Below, one piece after another: positions 43,795 through 55,042 of a stretch of DNA of 64,000 nt. Source of the DNA: Drosophila pseudoobscura (Eukaryota; Arthropoda; Insecta; Diptera; Drosophilidae); NCBI RefSeq assembly GCF_009870125.1, contig NC_046683.1, forward strand, positions 63,193,869 to 63,257,868. The letters are read 5' to 3'. A program made the translations under genes and the position numbers. The notes beneath the pieces are model-generated. The model saw only the letters and a list, made by a program, of their open reading frames with translations. It searched no databases and was not told the origin of the DNA. The first letter of the stretch is position 1. Each line of letters begins with the position of its first letter.

Positions 43795-46700
43795 GTACGT
43801 GCAACTGTTGTATGTTCTCTATTTTTTTTGTTTGTTCCGCTTTTTTTTCTTGTGCTGGCGATTATTATGATAATGATGGTGTTTTATTTATGACAAATGA
43901 CAAATGACAGAGTCGGAGAGGGACGACTGAGGGACGGTAAGGGACGGTGAGAGACGGTGAGGGGACGGTGAGGGGATGGTGAGGGGACGGTGGGTGCACT
44001 TAATAGTCGACTGCATGAAAATCGATTTTCCTTTCTTACATTATCAAGTGGCGTCGCACAATTTTCCGCGCATTTTGCTCGGCTTCTTCTCCCCAAAGAA
44101 ATTGTAATTTATTAATTTATAACACAATCCACCCGAGCCCGCACCCGCACCCGCCACAGTCCCTGCCACAGAGCACACAATCCACACCCACCCAAAAAGG
44201 TCGTAAAAAGTGTTGTTGCTGTTGCCGTTGCTGCCTCCTCCATCTTATGCCCCAAAGTTGGGAGCCCAGGAATTCAGAAAACTTACGCGAAGGAGAAGCA
44301 ACTTTTCCGAGCAGCAGCAGCAGCAGCAGCACCCCCCGTCCTCTGTCCTCCGTCCGAGTGGGGTGGCATGGTGGCACGCGCCAAAAACAGTTTTGTAAAC
44401 AGTTTTCCACGTACCACACAGAGTTCGTAGGAGAGCAGAGGCAGAGCCAGAGGCAGAGGCAGAGGCACAGACGGCAGACACAGACACGAAACACGGCAGC
44501 ACAATTCTGTGGCAGCAGCAGCTGGTAGAGAAGTGGCAGCCGCTTGTGTAATTTATTACAGACTGCATAAATAATAAATAAGCGTTAATAAATAAATACA
44601 ATATAAAATATATATAAAAGTGCCTTCCGTTCCTTCGTTGCCCCCCTGCGTATGTGTGTGTGTGCCTCCCCCCCTTCCCCATCCACGTGCAGATGAGAAC
44701 CCAAGCGAAAATAAATTAAATAAATAACTAAAAAAAAAAATATATATAATAATAAATAATTGAAAAGCTCAGAGGAAAAGTTGTTTCGTTGCCGTTGCCA
44801 TGTTTCCCATTTTCTGACATAAATTATTTATCCAAAATATATATATATAGAAAAAAAGAAGAGAAATAAATAAGAGTAAGAGGGAGGGGAAGAGGGGAAG
44901 AGGGAGAGGCGGCAGCTCCTGAGATGCCACAACAGGAAGTGCCCAAGCAATTGGCAAACAAAAAGAAAACACAAACACAAAAAAAATTGATACGAAAATT
45001 GAAAATACAGATTTCCAAGAAAACAAGTTCATAAAAAAATTCCACTCCGCCACAAAAATTTTGTGCTTAGTTTTCGCCGAAAATTCCACTATTCCACAAG
45101 TTTTTGTCTCAGTGGCAGTCGGAGTCTCAGTCTCAGTCTCAGTCTCAGGCTTTCTGCATTTAGGCAATTTATTCATTTATTTTTGTTATTTATTTATTTT
45201 TGGGCGCTGACTTTTGTCCAAAAAAGAATCATCAAATTTAATGCGTGGCATGGCAGTGTGGCAGACACATGAATAAATGAGTGGCACAGTGAGGGGGGTG
45301 GGGCGCAGGGCGCAGGGCGCAGGGGGGGGGCGGGAAGTGCCATAACAATAAACCAAAAGTTGCCAAAAAGGCGAAAAGGAAAAAGCGGAAGGAGCCCCAA
45401 ACAAAGACAGAGAAAGGAGAGAAAGAGCGAAAGAGAGGAGACTGGGGGGCAGGAGAGAGGGAGAGCGAGTATTTTCTTATTTTCGCGGGGGGGTGGAGTG
45501 GGGGGGGGGTGGGGCAGGAGTGGTCCCTCGACACGAGACTCCGTCTCCGGTTGTGTGCACCATCTCTGGTTCGGTTTCTGGTTCTCCAGCAAACAATAAA
45601 TACAAAAACACACCAAAAACAGGCCAAGACGGAGTGATCGAAGTACTGGATACCCTAGAAAAATGATCGTTGCCAAGGGGAGATCCCTTGGGCCTCCGTT
45701 TGTGTTGGAATTCAGGCCAAGAAGTAGCCATTGTCCCTCCGTTTCCTTTCTCTGTGTGTCTCAAACATCTGCCCAAAGGCATAATACCCTTCCTCTATCG
45801 CTCTCTCTATCTCCCTCTCTCTCTGGTTATCTGACAAAAAGGGTATAGAAATAACAGGCGACGACATCGACTCCGTGTGGCATAGCATTTCGTGGAGTCG
45901 CGTCGCGTCGCGTCGCGTCAGCCGCAAGATTTAATTGGAATGAAATAATAATAAACATAAAAGTAGCAACGGAACGAATAAGAAAAAGCAGCAGCAAAAG
46001 CAGCAAAAGCAGAATTATAATAACAATAATAATAAATATAATTAAATTTGATGGCAGAAACGGCAGCAAAAGCAAAAGCAAAAGCAACATTTCCACCCCG
46101 AAAGGCACAACAAATACTACCGCCCCCCTCCCTCCTCCAGAGTCTTTACTCCGCCGCTACCCTCCCCGCTGCCCGCACAAATTCGAAATAAATTAAAATT
46201 ATACAACAAAAAAAAATAAAGGAGGAGAATAATACATATTTAAATAAATATAATAATTACTTGCGGGGCTACCAGCCGCTCCCTGCTCTCTCCCTCTCTC
46301 GCTCCCTCTCTCTCGTCACAGCCATAAATAATAATATTTAATTAAATATAAATCTATGTGCGCAGGGAAGTACATACATACATACCTACCTACCGCTCTG
46401 CCACTGAAAGTACAAATAAATAGATATAGATATAGATATATATGTAGATACAGCAGGTACAACAATCGTTTTGGTGGAGAAAACAGAGCCACAGAAAGCA
46501 CTAAAGTACAGTAGAGTGCAGCAAATAATTGTGGCAGGGTGGGCAGGCGGGGAGGGGGGGAGGCTTCCACAGTACGAGGAGAGTAATATAAATTAAGCCG
46601 AAATTAAACATAAATAAATGTGTGCTTAGCTTTTAGCTAATAAAGCACATTTCGCACAGGCCGAATTCCAAACATAAATTAATAGAAATTCATGGAAATA

Positions 46701-46953
46701 TTCCGCACAGATGGGGGTAGGCAGTAGGCTGGGGGGCAGCGGCTGGGGGCAGGGGCAAGATTAATAGGCTTATTTAATAGAATTATGACTCAGAGAGATA
46801 CAAATACGGATACAGAGAGATTCCCTTACTGGGCGATGGAGGGAGGGTGGGTTGAAAAATCAATTGTTAATTCCATTAAATATACAATAAGAAAATGTGA
46901 TTCTATTCCAGAGACATTTAATGACATTTTTCCCCTTCCCCACTACCTTGCAG
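43795..46953 (+). other. bab2: Predicted first intron of bab2 (5' UTR intron)
   Basis: AT-rich and repeat-rich DNA with many TAAATAAATA words, GTCGC repeats near 45898-45919, TTTATTTA tracts and two G-rich segments (45285-45330, 45486-45515). It ends in the strong acceptor TTCCCCTTCCCCACTACCTTGCAG, given here only by position (46930-46953). No coding exon is seen. Confidence 0.45.
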
Positions 46954-47004
46954 GGCTCGAAAACCGTTGCCAGCACAGAACCCAGAGAGCTGCAGCATTC
47001 AAAG

Positions 47005-47013
47005 ATGTTTTGA
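47005..47013 (+). CDS. Two-codon upstream open reading frame in the bab2 leader
   Basis: ATG TTT TGA in a good context (AAAGATG), 61 nt upstream of the proposed bab2 start codon and in a different frame. If the exon begins at 46954 this is the first ATG of the coding exon. A start-then-stop uORF would permit reinitiation and could dampen translation. It is visible directly; regulation is inference. Confidence 0.45.
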   Translation: MF

Positions 47014-47073
47014 GCAGCCAGCTAGCCAGCCACAAGTACAGTGAACCCTCTGCCACAGCAAACTATCCACATC

Positions 47074-48987
47074 ATGGACATGACCAAGCAGATAATGGAC
47101 TTTGAAATAAAGTCAGAGAGCGGCGGCGACTGCGAGGCCAACGACTACACAATGGCCACGGCCACAGAGGAGCCCAAGGGGGCGCCGGAGGCAGCCACCC
47201 AGAACGACGGGGACACCAAGTCCTCCTGCCACGAAGAGGAGGAGGCAGCCACAGGGACACAGGCCACAGCCACTGGCCCTGCCACAGAGAAGGCAGCGGC
47301 CGATATGGACGAGGAGGCAGCGGAACCAAAGCAAAATCTGATCAAAGATCCACCATTGACACCGCCACCGAGGCCCCTGACCTCCAGCGAAGTGGTGGGA
47401 CTGCGGGATCCCGACGATCCCGAGCTGCGCCTCCAACTGGAGGCAAAGAAGTCGCGATCGCTGCCGGTGTCGCCACAGCCGCAGGCCAGCCACAAGCTGG
47501 CGGCAGCCGCCCTCTTCGAATTCGGACAGACATCGCCGGGTCGCGGATCGGCGGAGCGGACTCCCGTGAAGGCGATCCAGCCCGACCAGAAAGTGGCGCC
47601 CGCCAGGCGGCGACTGCCGCCCGTGAGCGGAGGCGCCACGGACAACCAGCAGTTCTGCCTGCGGTGGAACAACTACCAGTCGAATCTGACGAACGTCTTC
47701 GACGAGCTGCTGCAGAGCGAGTCCTTCGTGGACGTGACCCTCTCCTGCGAGGGGCAGTCGATCAAGGCCCACAAAATGGTGCTCTCCGCCTGTTCGCCGT
47801 ACTTCCAGGCCCTGTTCTACGACAATCCCTGCCAGCATCCGATCATCATCATGCGGGATGTCCACTGGTCGGACCTCAAGGCCCTCGTCGAGTTCATGTA
47901 CAAGGGGGAGATCAACGTGTGCCAGGACCAGATCAATCCTCTGCTGAAGGTCGCCGAGACCCTGAAGATCCGCGGCCTGGCCGAGGTGAGTGCCGGCGCC
48001 AGTCGCGACGGCGCCTCCGCGCACCCCATGCTCCCCGATCAGCGGATGTCCGTCTACGGGGAGGACGAAGAGGAGGACGAGGAGCTGGCGGCCGCCATCT
48101 TGCGGCAGGACCACGAGGACCCCGAGCCGAAGCGGGCCCGACTCATGGCGGACACCGCCCTGGACCTCAACCAGCGGCAGAGGAAGCGCTCGCGGGACGG
48201 CAACTATGCCACGCCCAGTCCGTTGCATGGCGAGACCCTCCGCCCCGACGTGGAGTCCGAGGCGTCGCCGCGGACGGCCGTCACGCCCAGCGGCCAGAGC
48301 CAGCCCACATCGACGATCGTAAGGAATCCCTTCGCCTCCCCGAACCCCCAGTCGCTGCAGGCGCACCTCCTCACGGGCACAGGCACCTCGTCCTCGGCCT
48401 CGAGCAGCAGCTCCGGAGGAACCTCCTCCTCCACGGTGGGAACGGCCGCCGTGGGCACATCGTCCTCGTCGGCGGCCTCCTCCTCCTCGGCGGGCACGTA
48501 CCGCACAGCGGCCCGCAGCTGCTCACCGCCACCCCACCACCAGCACCAGCACCAGCACCAGCACCACCATCCCTCGGGCAGCAACGGCAGCTCGGCCGGA
48601 GCCCTGCTCCACTCGCCCACTGGCGGGGGATCGTCGGGCGGATCGCAGTCCTCGCTGCCCCCGCACATGGCCGCCGCAGTGGCCGCTGCCGCACATCATG
48701 CCGCCGCCGCTGTGCCCCAGCAGGCCCCACCACCGGCCATGCATCACCATGCGGCGGCGGCAGCCGCCCAACAGTTGGCGGCCCAGCACCAATTGGCCCA
48801 CTCGCATGCGATGGCCAGCGCCCTGGCGGCCGCTGCAGCGGGCGGCAATGGAGGCGGCGCCGCCGCTGCCCCGGCCAGCGGTGCGGTGGGGGGCTCGGTG
48901 CCCTCTGCCTCGTCGGTGGGCTCGTCGCATCACGATGACATGGAAATCAAGCCGGAAATTGCCGAAATGATACGCGAAGAAGAGAGG
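47074..48987 (+). CDS. bab2: bric a brac 2, BTB-containing first coding exon (638 codons, 3' part outside window)
   Basis: BTB/POZ transcription factor controlling limb segmentation, ovarian terminal-filament formation and sex-specific abdominal pigmentation. The exon probably starts at acceptor 46953; the first in-frame ATG is 47074. Another in-frame ATG at 47080 is possible. It ends at 48987 (EEER) before donor GTAAGT, phase 0. Residues about 190-303 are the BTB domain (QFCLRWNNYQSNLTNVFDEL; VTLSCEGQSIKAHKMVLSAC; EFMYKGEINV). The BTB and flanking words (NPFASPNPQ, NQRQRKRSRDG nuclear-localisation type at about 363-373, DDMEIKPEIAEMIREEER at the end) match what I recall of Bab2 rather than Bab1. 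Low-complexity parts follow: Asp/Glu (EDEEEDEEL), poly-Ser, His/Gln, and poly-Ala (about 530-620), longer than I recall in D. melanogaster. The DNA-binding BabCD (Psq plus AT-hook) is not in the window, so the product is partial only by window edge. No defects. Confidence 0.9.
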
Positions 48988-51900
48988 GTAAGTGATCTGT
49001 AGATACTTTTCGAATAGAAAGATACAAGATACAAGATATATGTATGCCATAGATGGGTGGGTAGACATGTGTGTTCTAAGTGTTCCCATTCCTTGGGTTT
49101 TCTGCTTGACCTCAGGGGGCATGCGCCACACCGAAGAAAAAGCTCTTTACATAATGCGCATACGCCCGGGCGGACAGGCAGACGGGCAGGCAGTGCAACG
49201 AGTGCATGCATATTAACGAAATGCATTTTAGCATTTACCTCCACAGCAACAACAACAGCAACAGCAACAACAACAACAATCGAATCGACAACGACTTTGG
49301 CGACTTAAGCGACTTACGCGAGAGAGTCTTTACCTCGAATGCGATGCGAGTCTTGTTATTTCTATTAGATTGCAAATTAAAGCTGATTTTCTATTTGTAT
49401 AAGAAGCAGTTTACTAAAGAGACAACAGGGAGGGGCAGGGGGGGAGGGGCACGGGGGGGGGGCAGGGTCGAGAGACATTAAGTGCGTCAGCGACTTGAAA
49501 AATAATTCAACAATTCAACAACATTTAATGCTAATGACGAAAATTGCACAATGCACGCGGCCAGGGCATACAAAATGCCAAAGACAACTCACAGCAACGA
49601 TGTGGGGCACACAGAAGCGGCAAAAGAGGAGAGGGAGGGCGGGGCAGGAGGGGGCTTTGGCGGGAGAAGAATCAACAAAATTATAAACAATTGCCATAAA
49701 AATTGATGGCAAATGCAAACAAAAGTCGCAGACAAATATTTGATTTGTTGTGTGTTGCGTCTCGTGCATTTGATTTGCAAAATAATTGTGGCCTAATGTG
49801 TGTCTCCCCCCGAGATTCGAGATGGATTCTTCAGCTCCACCGAAACGCTTGACTCTCCTCCGAAGGTGCATTCGTACCAGTGATCTGGCCCTCACCACCC
49901 ACCCACCCACTCCTCCTCCTCCTCCGCCTGAAGACAAAGGAGGAGAAACCTTTTCCCTTTTACGACTAGGCGAATGGATGGTCGCCGCTCCCTGTTTGCT
50001 ATCTTTTTGCACACAATTTACTCGAATTTCTTGTGTTAATTTATTGAAATGAAATGAGAAATAAAATCAAGAAGAAATGTACGCTCGTTCGCCCGCTCGT
50101 TCGGGTAATAAAAACAAAAAAACACACACACACACACACAGAGACTTGAAGAAGTTTTCGCAGTGGCATGCCCCACCCCCCGACATGCCCCGAAAATCTG
50201 TGGCGACGTCACTGAGGGAAGCCCCCTTTCGGTGTGTGCCAAAAAATATATAGACTCAAGACAGACGATGACGACGACGACGACGATGGATGGTGCGTGT
50301 GGGGTGTCTGAGGGGGAGAGCGCTGAGAGCCTGTTACTTAATAGAGTGTCTTGCTTCTGAGAGAGGGCTGCTCTCTCTCTCTGGTGCTGGCTGGTGCCCC
50401 CCAACTTCCGGCCGAAAAACTTTCATTCACAGAACGTCACACAAAGAGAGAGAGAGGGAGAGAGAGAGAACACACAGACATGCCGAGAGCGCCAGAGAGT
50501 GAGGAGACACACACGCAGCATTGTGGCAACCCAGCATTCAGCAAAATGTAGCAAGTAGATGGCTCCATCTCGGGCGAGAGTTCCTTGACTTTTTCTTGTA
50601 TTTACTTTTCCTTTTCTTCCACTTCTTTTGTACTTTTGTGCTCTCTGTGCCTTTGCCAATTGTTTTTGCTAAAGAAAATTACTGGAAATTGCCTGAAGTG
50701 TGTGGAAAACTTGTGCTCTGCTCTGCTCTCTGCTCTGCTCTGCTCTTTGTCTCCCAAATATTAGTCATAATTTGGGCTATATGCTAAGCAGGTGGCTTGA
50801 AGAGGAAATGGGTCTGGGAAAGGTCTGGGGCCAGCGTGAGAATCTCCCAGACCTGAGAGCTGCGGTCTTTCCTGTGCGGTGCGGCGGGTCTTTGGGGCTC
50901 ATTAGAGGCTCATTTTGATTGATTCGAGAGTCTTGGAAATAAATCAAATTTATGTTCCGATGGGTTTTACATAGGAGGAGAGTGGAAAAGTCCCTCTTAT
51001 CTGCCACACACATAAAAAAACACGGCATGTAAGAGCCCCCTGCCCCTTGCCCCTGTCCCCTACCCCTCCCCCCGTAACCAGTAAAGATTAAAGGATTTCG
51101 TAAGGCAAAGTGCCGCAATTGGAATGGGAATTATATATGAGAATTCTATAATTTACGAGCCAATTTCGATAATTTCTTTAGTTTTTTGTGGGGGCCCACA
51201 GAGTCCCGCCATAAAATGTTGCAGCAATTGTTCTTGGCATTTTTTGTTGTTTTTTTTTGTATATTTTTATTATGTACAAAATGTATATATGTATGTGGAA
51301 AGAGGGAATTTCGTGTCGCTTTGTGGCGGGGCCACTCGAAATAAATAAGTAATTTATTTTATGGCCCTGGCGATGGACAAATGGGGGGGGCTGTAAACCC
51401 ACATAGATCTTATCGCCGGAGCTAGAGTCCGGGCAAATAATACAACAATATAATCATAATAACATTTATTTGTACGTGTAATCTTAAGTCGCGTCGATTT
51501 CCACCTGATAAGATCCCCATGTCAAACCCCACACATCCCCACACACCGCATTTTCTAATTCTATTTCTATATCATTTCGGACTCGGATTTGGGCCCGGAA
51601 TGACGCAGTGAAAACGCCGTATAGCCGCACTTTTGGCCAATTCATCTTTGAGCCTCGATTTACAGGCCGACGGTGATTGTTTAAATAAAGAGACTTTCCA
51701 AAACGATTATCGTATGGGGACAATAGAATTTTTATAATGCTCGTATATCTGGTGGGAATTTTAGCGGGCCAGAGTCATGGTCTGACAACGTGCCAAGAGC
51801 CCACTCGTAATTATAGTATAAATATTGTATTTTTTTTTATATGCACCACCTTTAGTGGTGGCCAATAATAGGTATTCTTTGGTTTATTGCTCGGGGTGGA

Positions 51901-52238
51901 GAAGGACCTTTGAGGTCTTTGATTTGATATCGGAATTGGTCTCGTTTTGTGGACTTTGCATCCATCCTCCATCTACGATGTTTCCCCGGTTTTCGGTTCA
52001 AAAACTACATTCCATTCGAGGGCCTCCTCCTCCTGCTTCTGCTTCCCCTCTAGCCTTCGCTACTCTATTCTTTTTCTCTTTCGCGTTTCCCTTCTCAATT
52101 TGTTTTCCTTATGACGATGATGATGGCTGTATTTGGGTTAAGTTTTGTTATATTTTCATTTATTTGGGCAGCCTTTTGTTACATTTTATTTATTTATTCC
52201 GCACTTACACACACACACGCACACGGGGAGTAACTGTA

Positions 52239-52240
<2 letters not shown>

Positions 52241-52270
<30 letters not shown>
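52241..52270. repeat. (TG)n microsatellite
   Basis: Uninterrupted TG dinucleotides, followed by GAC/GAT triplets (52321-52380). Confidence 0.85.
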
Positions 52271-52273
<3 letters not shown>

Positions 52274-55011
52274 CGTTAGTGCAGTCGCGGCGACTGTTGT
52301 CTTTATGACGACAAAAACAACGTCGACGACGACGACGACGACTCCAATGACTCCAACGATGATGATGATGATGATGATTATTATTGCCATAGCCCGTTTC
52401 TGTTGCTGCCACTGCCACTGGCACTGCCACTGCTGTTGAGAGAGAGAGAGAAACAAGAGACACAAGAAAATTATAGGTATCTGCCCTTATGGCGCAGCGC
52501 AGCGGAGCGAAACAATAAAATATAAAATAAAATATGTACGAGTCTGTTTACGCAATTACAAACAGAGACAAACAGACGCAGGGGCAGAGGGGCTGAGGGA
52601 CAGGCAGGCAGGCAGACGGAGTCGTATCTGAGACTCAAGAGATACAATATTTATAACCAGCAGATACAACGCAGGCACAGCCACACAGCCGCAGAGATAC
52701 AGAGATACAGATACACGTACGCGTCTTGCATCTTGCAGATACTTTTGCCAGCGCACAGCTGAAAGACAATGTTGCCGCCTGCCACAATTAGGGGCAGCCA
52801 GAGATAAGAGTAGTAATGAAAACTCCAAATGAGTGAAAATTATCCCCCCACATTCCCATAGTTTTTCAACGTGCAACTGCCACAAATGGCATTATAATTC
52901 GTGCTATAATTCGGAAATGCTTGTGCAACAGTTTCCGAAAATCCTACCCACCGCCTCCATCCTGCCACCGTGCCGCATCAAGAACCCTCATCATCTGCGT
53001 CCGTCTGTGTGTGTGTGTGTGCGGCAAACAGGGGAAATCCTGCGTAAAAAAGGACTCTCTGTAAATGCCTCTAATTTGGCAATCAACTACTACTGGAAAA
53101 AAAGAAGGGGGGAACCCCCCCTAATCCTTGTGCTGCACTTAGCGGGCAAAGCGATCGCTCTCGCTCTCCTCCGAAGGGCATAATGGTGCATGCCGCCGCA
53201 CTATTGGCGGCTCCGCGCCACTTGAGGCACTGGCGTGGCATGCTACAAGCTTCAGTTTCCTTCTTTATGCAAAGGCAATTTGCTGGAAAGGTTCGATTTG
53301 CGTGGGATGCACTGGGAGAAAATGTACATGCACTTTGTATGAAAATTTGCAGGGATTATGCCAGGATTAATTCGGGAAAAATTTATTTAATATTCATATT
53401 TTATTTGTAATTTTTAATATTTAAAGAAAAGAATATTTAAAAACAATCTAGTTTATTTGTAGCCCCAAAAAAAGAGTATTTTCCAACTAAAATTTTCCGC
53501 TTTTTTCCTAGATAAATTCAAGACACTACCCTTTTTTCTCTCAGTGTACACTCCACTAGCTCTCGCTGGTGGTGCTGCTGATGCGGCTCGTGGGTTTTCC
53601 AGTTGCTTAGGCACTGCGGCCGGGAATCCTTTTGTGGCAGCGTCTCACCGGATAGCAGCGGCAGCGGCAGCATCCTTGTGGCAGGAGCATAATTTGGTGT
53701 GAAATTAGTGGCAGTGGCAGTGGCAGTGGCAGGCAGGCAGCAAAGTGAGCGAAATCGAGGAGCGGACTCCATTTCTTGTACAAGAGAGTGTCTGTGTGTG
53801 TGTGGGTGTTTTCTCGATGTTTATTTATCCCGCGATTGCATTCGATGGATGTTGCATTTGCTGCTGCTGCTGCATGCATCTGGCTGTAAACACGGGCATT
53901 TCGACCAACTCGACTTTTCCTTTGAAGTTGCGCTGCCACATCGCTCCATCGCTCCATCTCCCTCATGCCACATCGTTTGATGCATGGATCTTTTGTGTAT
54001 TTGTTGCGCCGGGCATTTGATTTGTTATTTTATTACTTTACGAATTTTAACACATCTGCTGCTGGCTGCTGGCTGCTGCAAATGCATCTGTGAATTATTA
54101 AATGTATCTTGTGGATGTGTATCTGTGTATCTGAAAGGAGAAACACATGTAAGAGGAATGTTCTTGCACTCCTCGCTGCCCTCTCCCTCTCCCTCTCTCT
54201 CCTTCTCTTTCGGGAACATCAATATTTATTACTTTGTGTACATTTCCCGTAGAACAAATTCTCTCTCTCTTTTTTTTGTTGTTGTTGTTTTTTGTTTTCT
54301 GTGTTTCTTCTTTCATTTATTTATTCTCCCGCTTGCAACCCGCAGGCCTCCTTCTCCTGTTCGTTGCATTTCTTAATTTAGCCATTCCTCTACCTCTCCT
54401 TCTCCTTCTCCCTCTCTTCCCCTGCCCCTTCCCCTTCGTTGCAATTGTTCTTTCTGTTGCACCCCCGCTTGGTGGCCAGAAAAGATCCGAATGTAAGAGT
54501 CCGAGGAGGCGGAGGTACGCCGCTGCCACATGAATTTATCTCCTTTCTCCCTCTCTCTCTCTGTCTCTCTTCTCCCTCTGCTGCTCTGAGGCGTATAATT
54601 ATTACGATTGGATATATAATTTGTAAAGCGAAACATATGTTTCCATTTTTCCCGAGTTTTTAATGCCTTTTTTTTCTGGGGTTTTTCCTCTACTCCATTT
54701 TGAGGCATTTTATTAGTTTTATGAGGCAAGAAAATTGTTTAGAAAGTCATTGCCCAATACCCTGCCACAAGGGCGAAGGGGGGGGGCAACATTCTTTTTA
54801 GCAAGAATTGGGTCTAGCCGTGTGTATCTTGTGGATACACTCCACTCCAGAGACACCTGCCACCTGGCTGTGCCGCAGAAAAATGCAAATGCAAGTGCAG
54901 GCACTCCCCATACCCTTCCCCCTTCCCCCTTGCCCCATTCCCCCCCCTGGTCTGCTGTACCATCGGTTTCTTTCGTGGACAAACAGCAACTATCGCATTT
55001 ACAATATTTAC

Positions 55012-55042
55012 TCAATGAATACGAATACGAATACGAATACAT
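55012..55042. repeat. (AATACG)n hexamer array
   Basis: About four copies of the hexamer GAATAC in the bab2 intron. The same hexamer forms a second array 3 kb to the right. Confidence 0.8.

Noticed and set aside
47113-48366. 417-codon open frame on the minus strand opposite bab2
   Set aside because: It is antisense to the BTB exon, which has GC-rich third positions and few TA-containing codons; such shadows are usual. The sense frame carries the recognised domain.
47664-48938. 424-codon alternative + frame within bab2
   Set aside because: Out of frame with the BTB domain, composed of Arg/Pro/Gly-rich low-complexity peptide, with no ATG-context or splice support.
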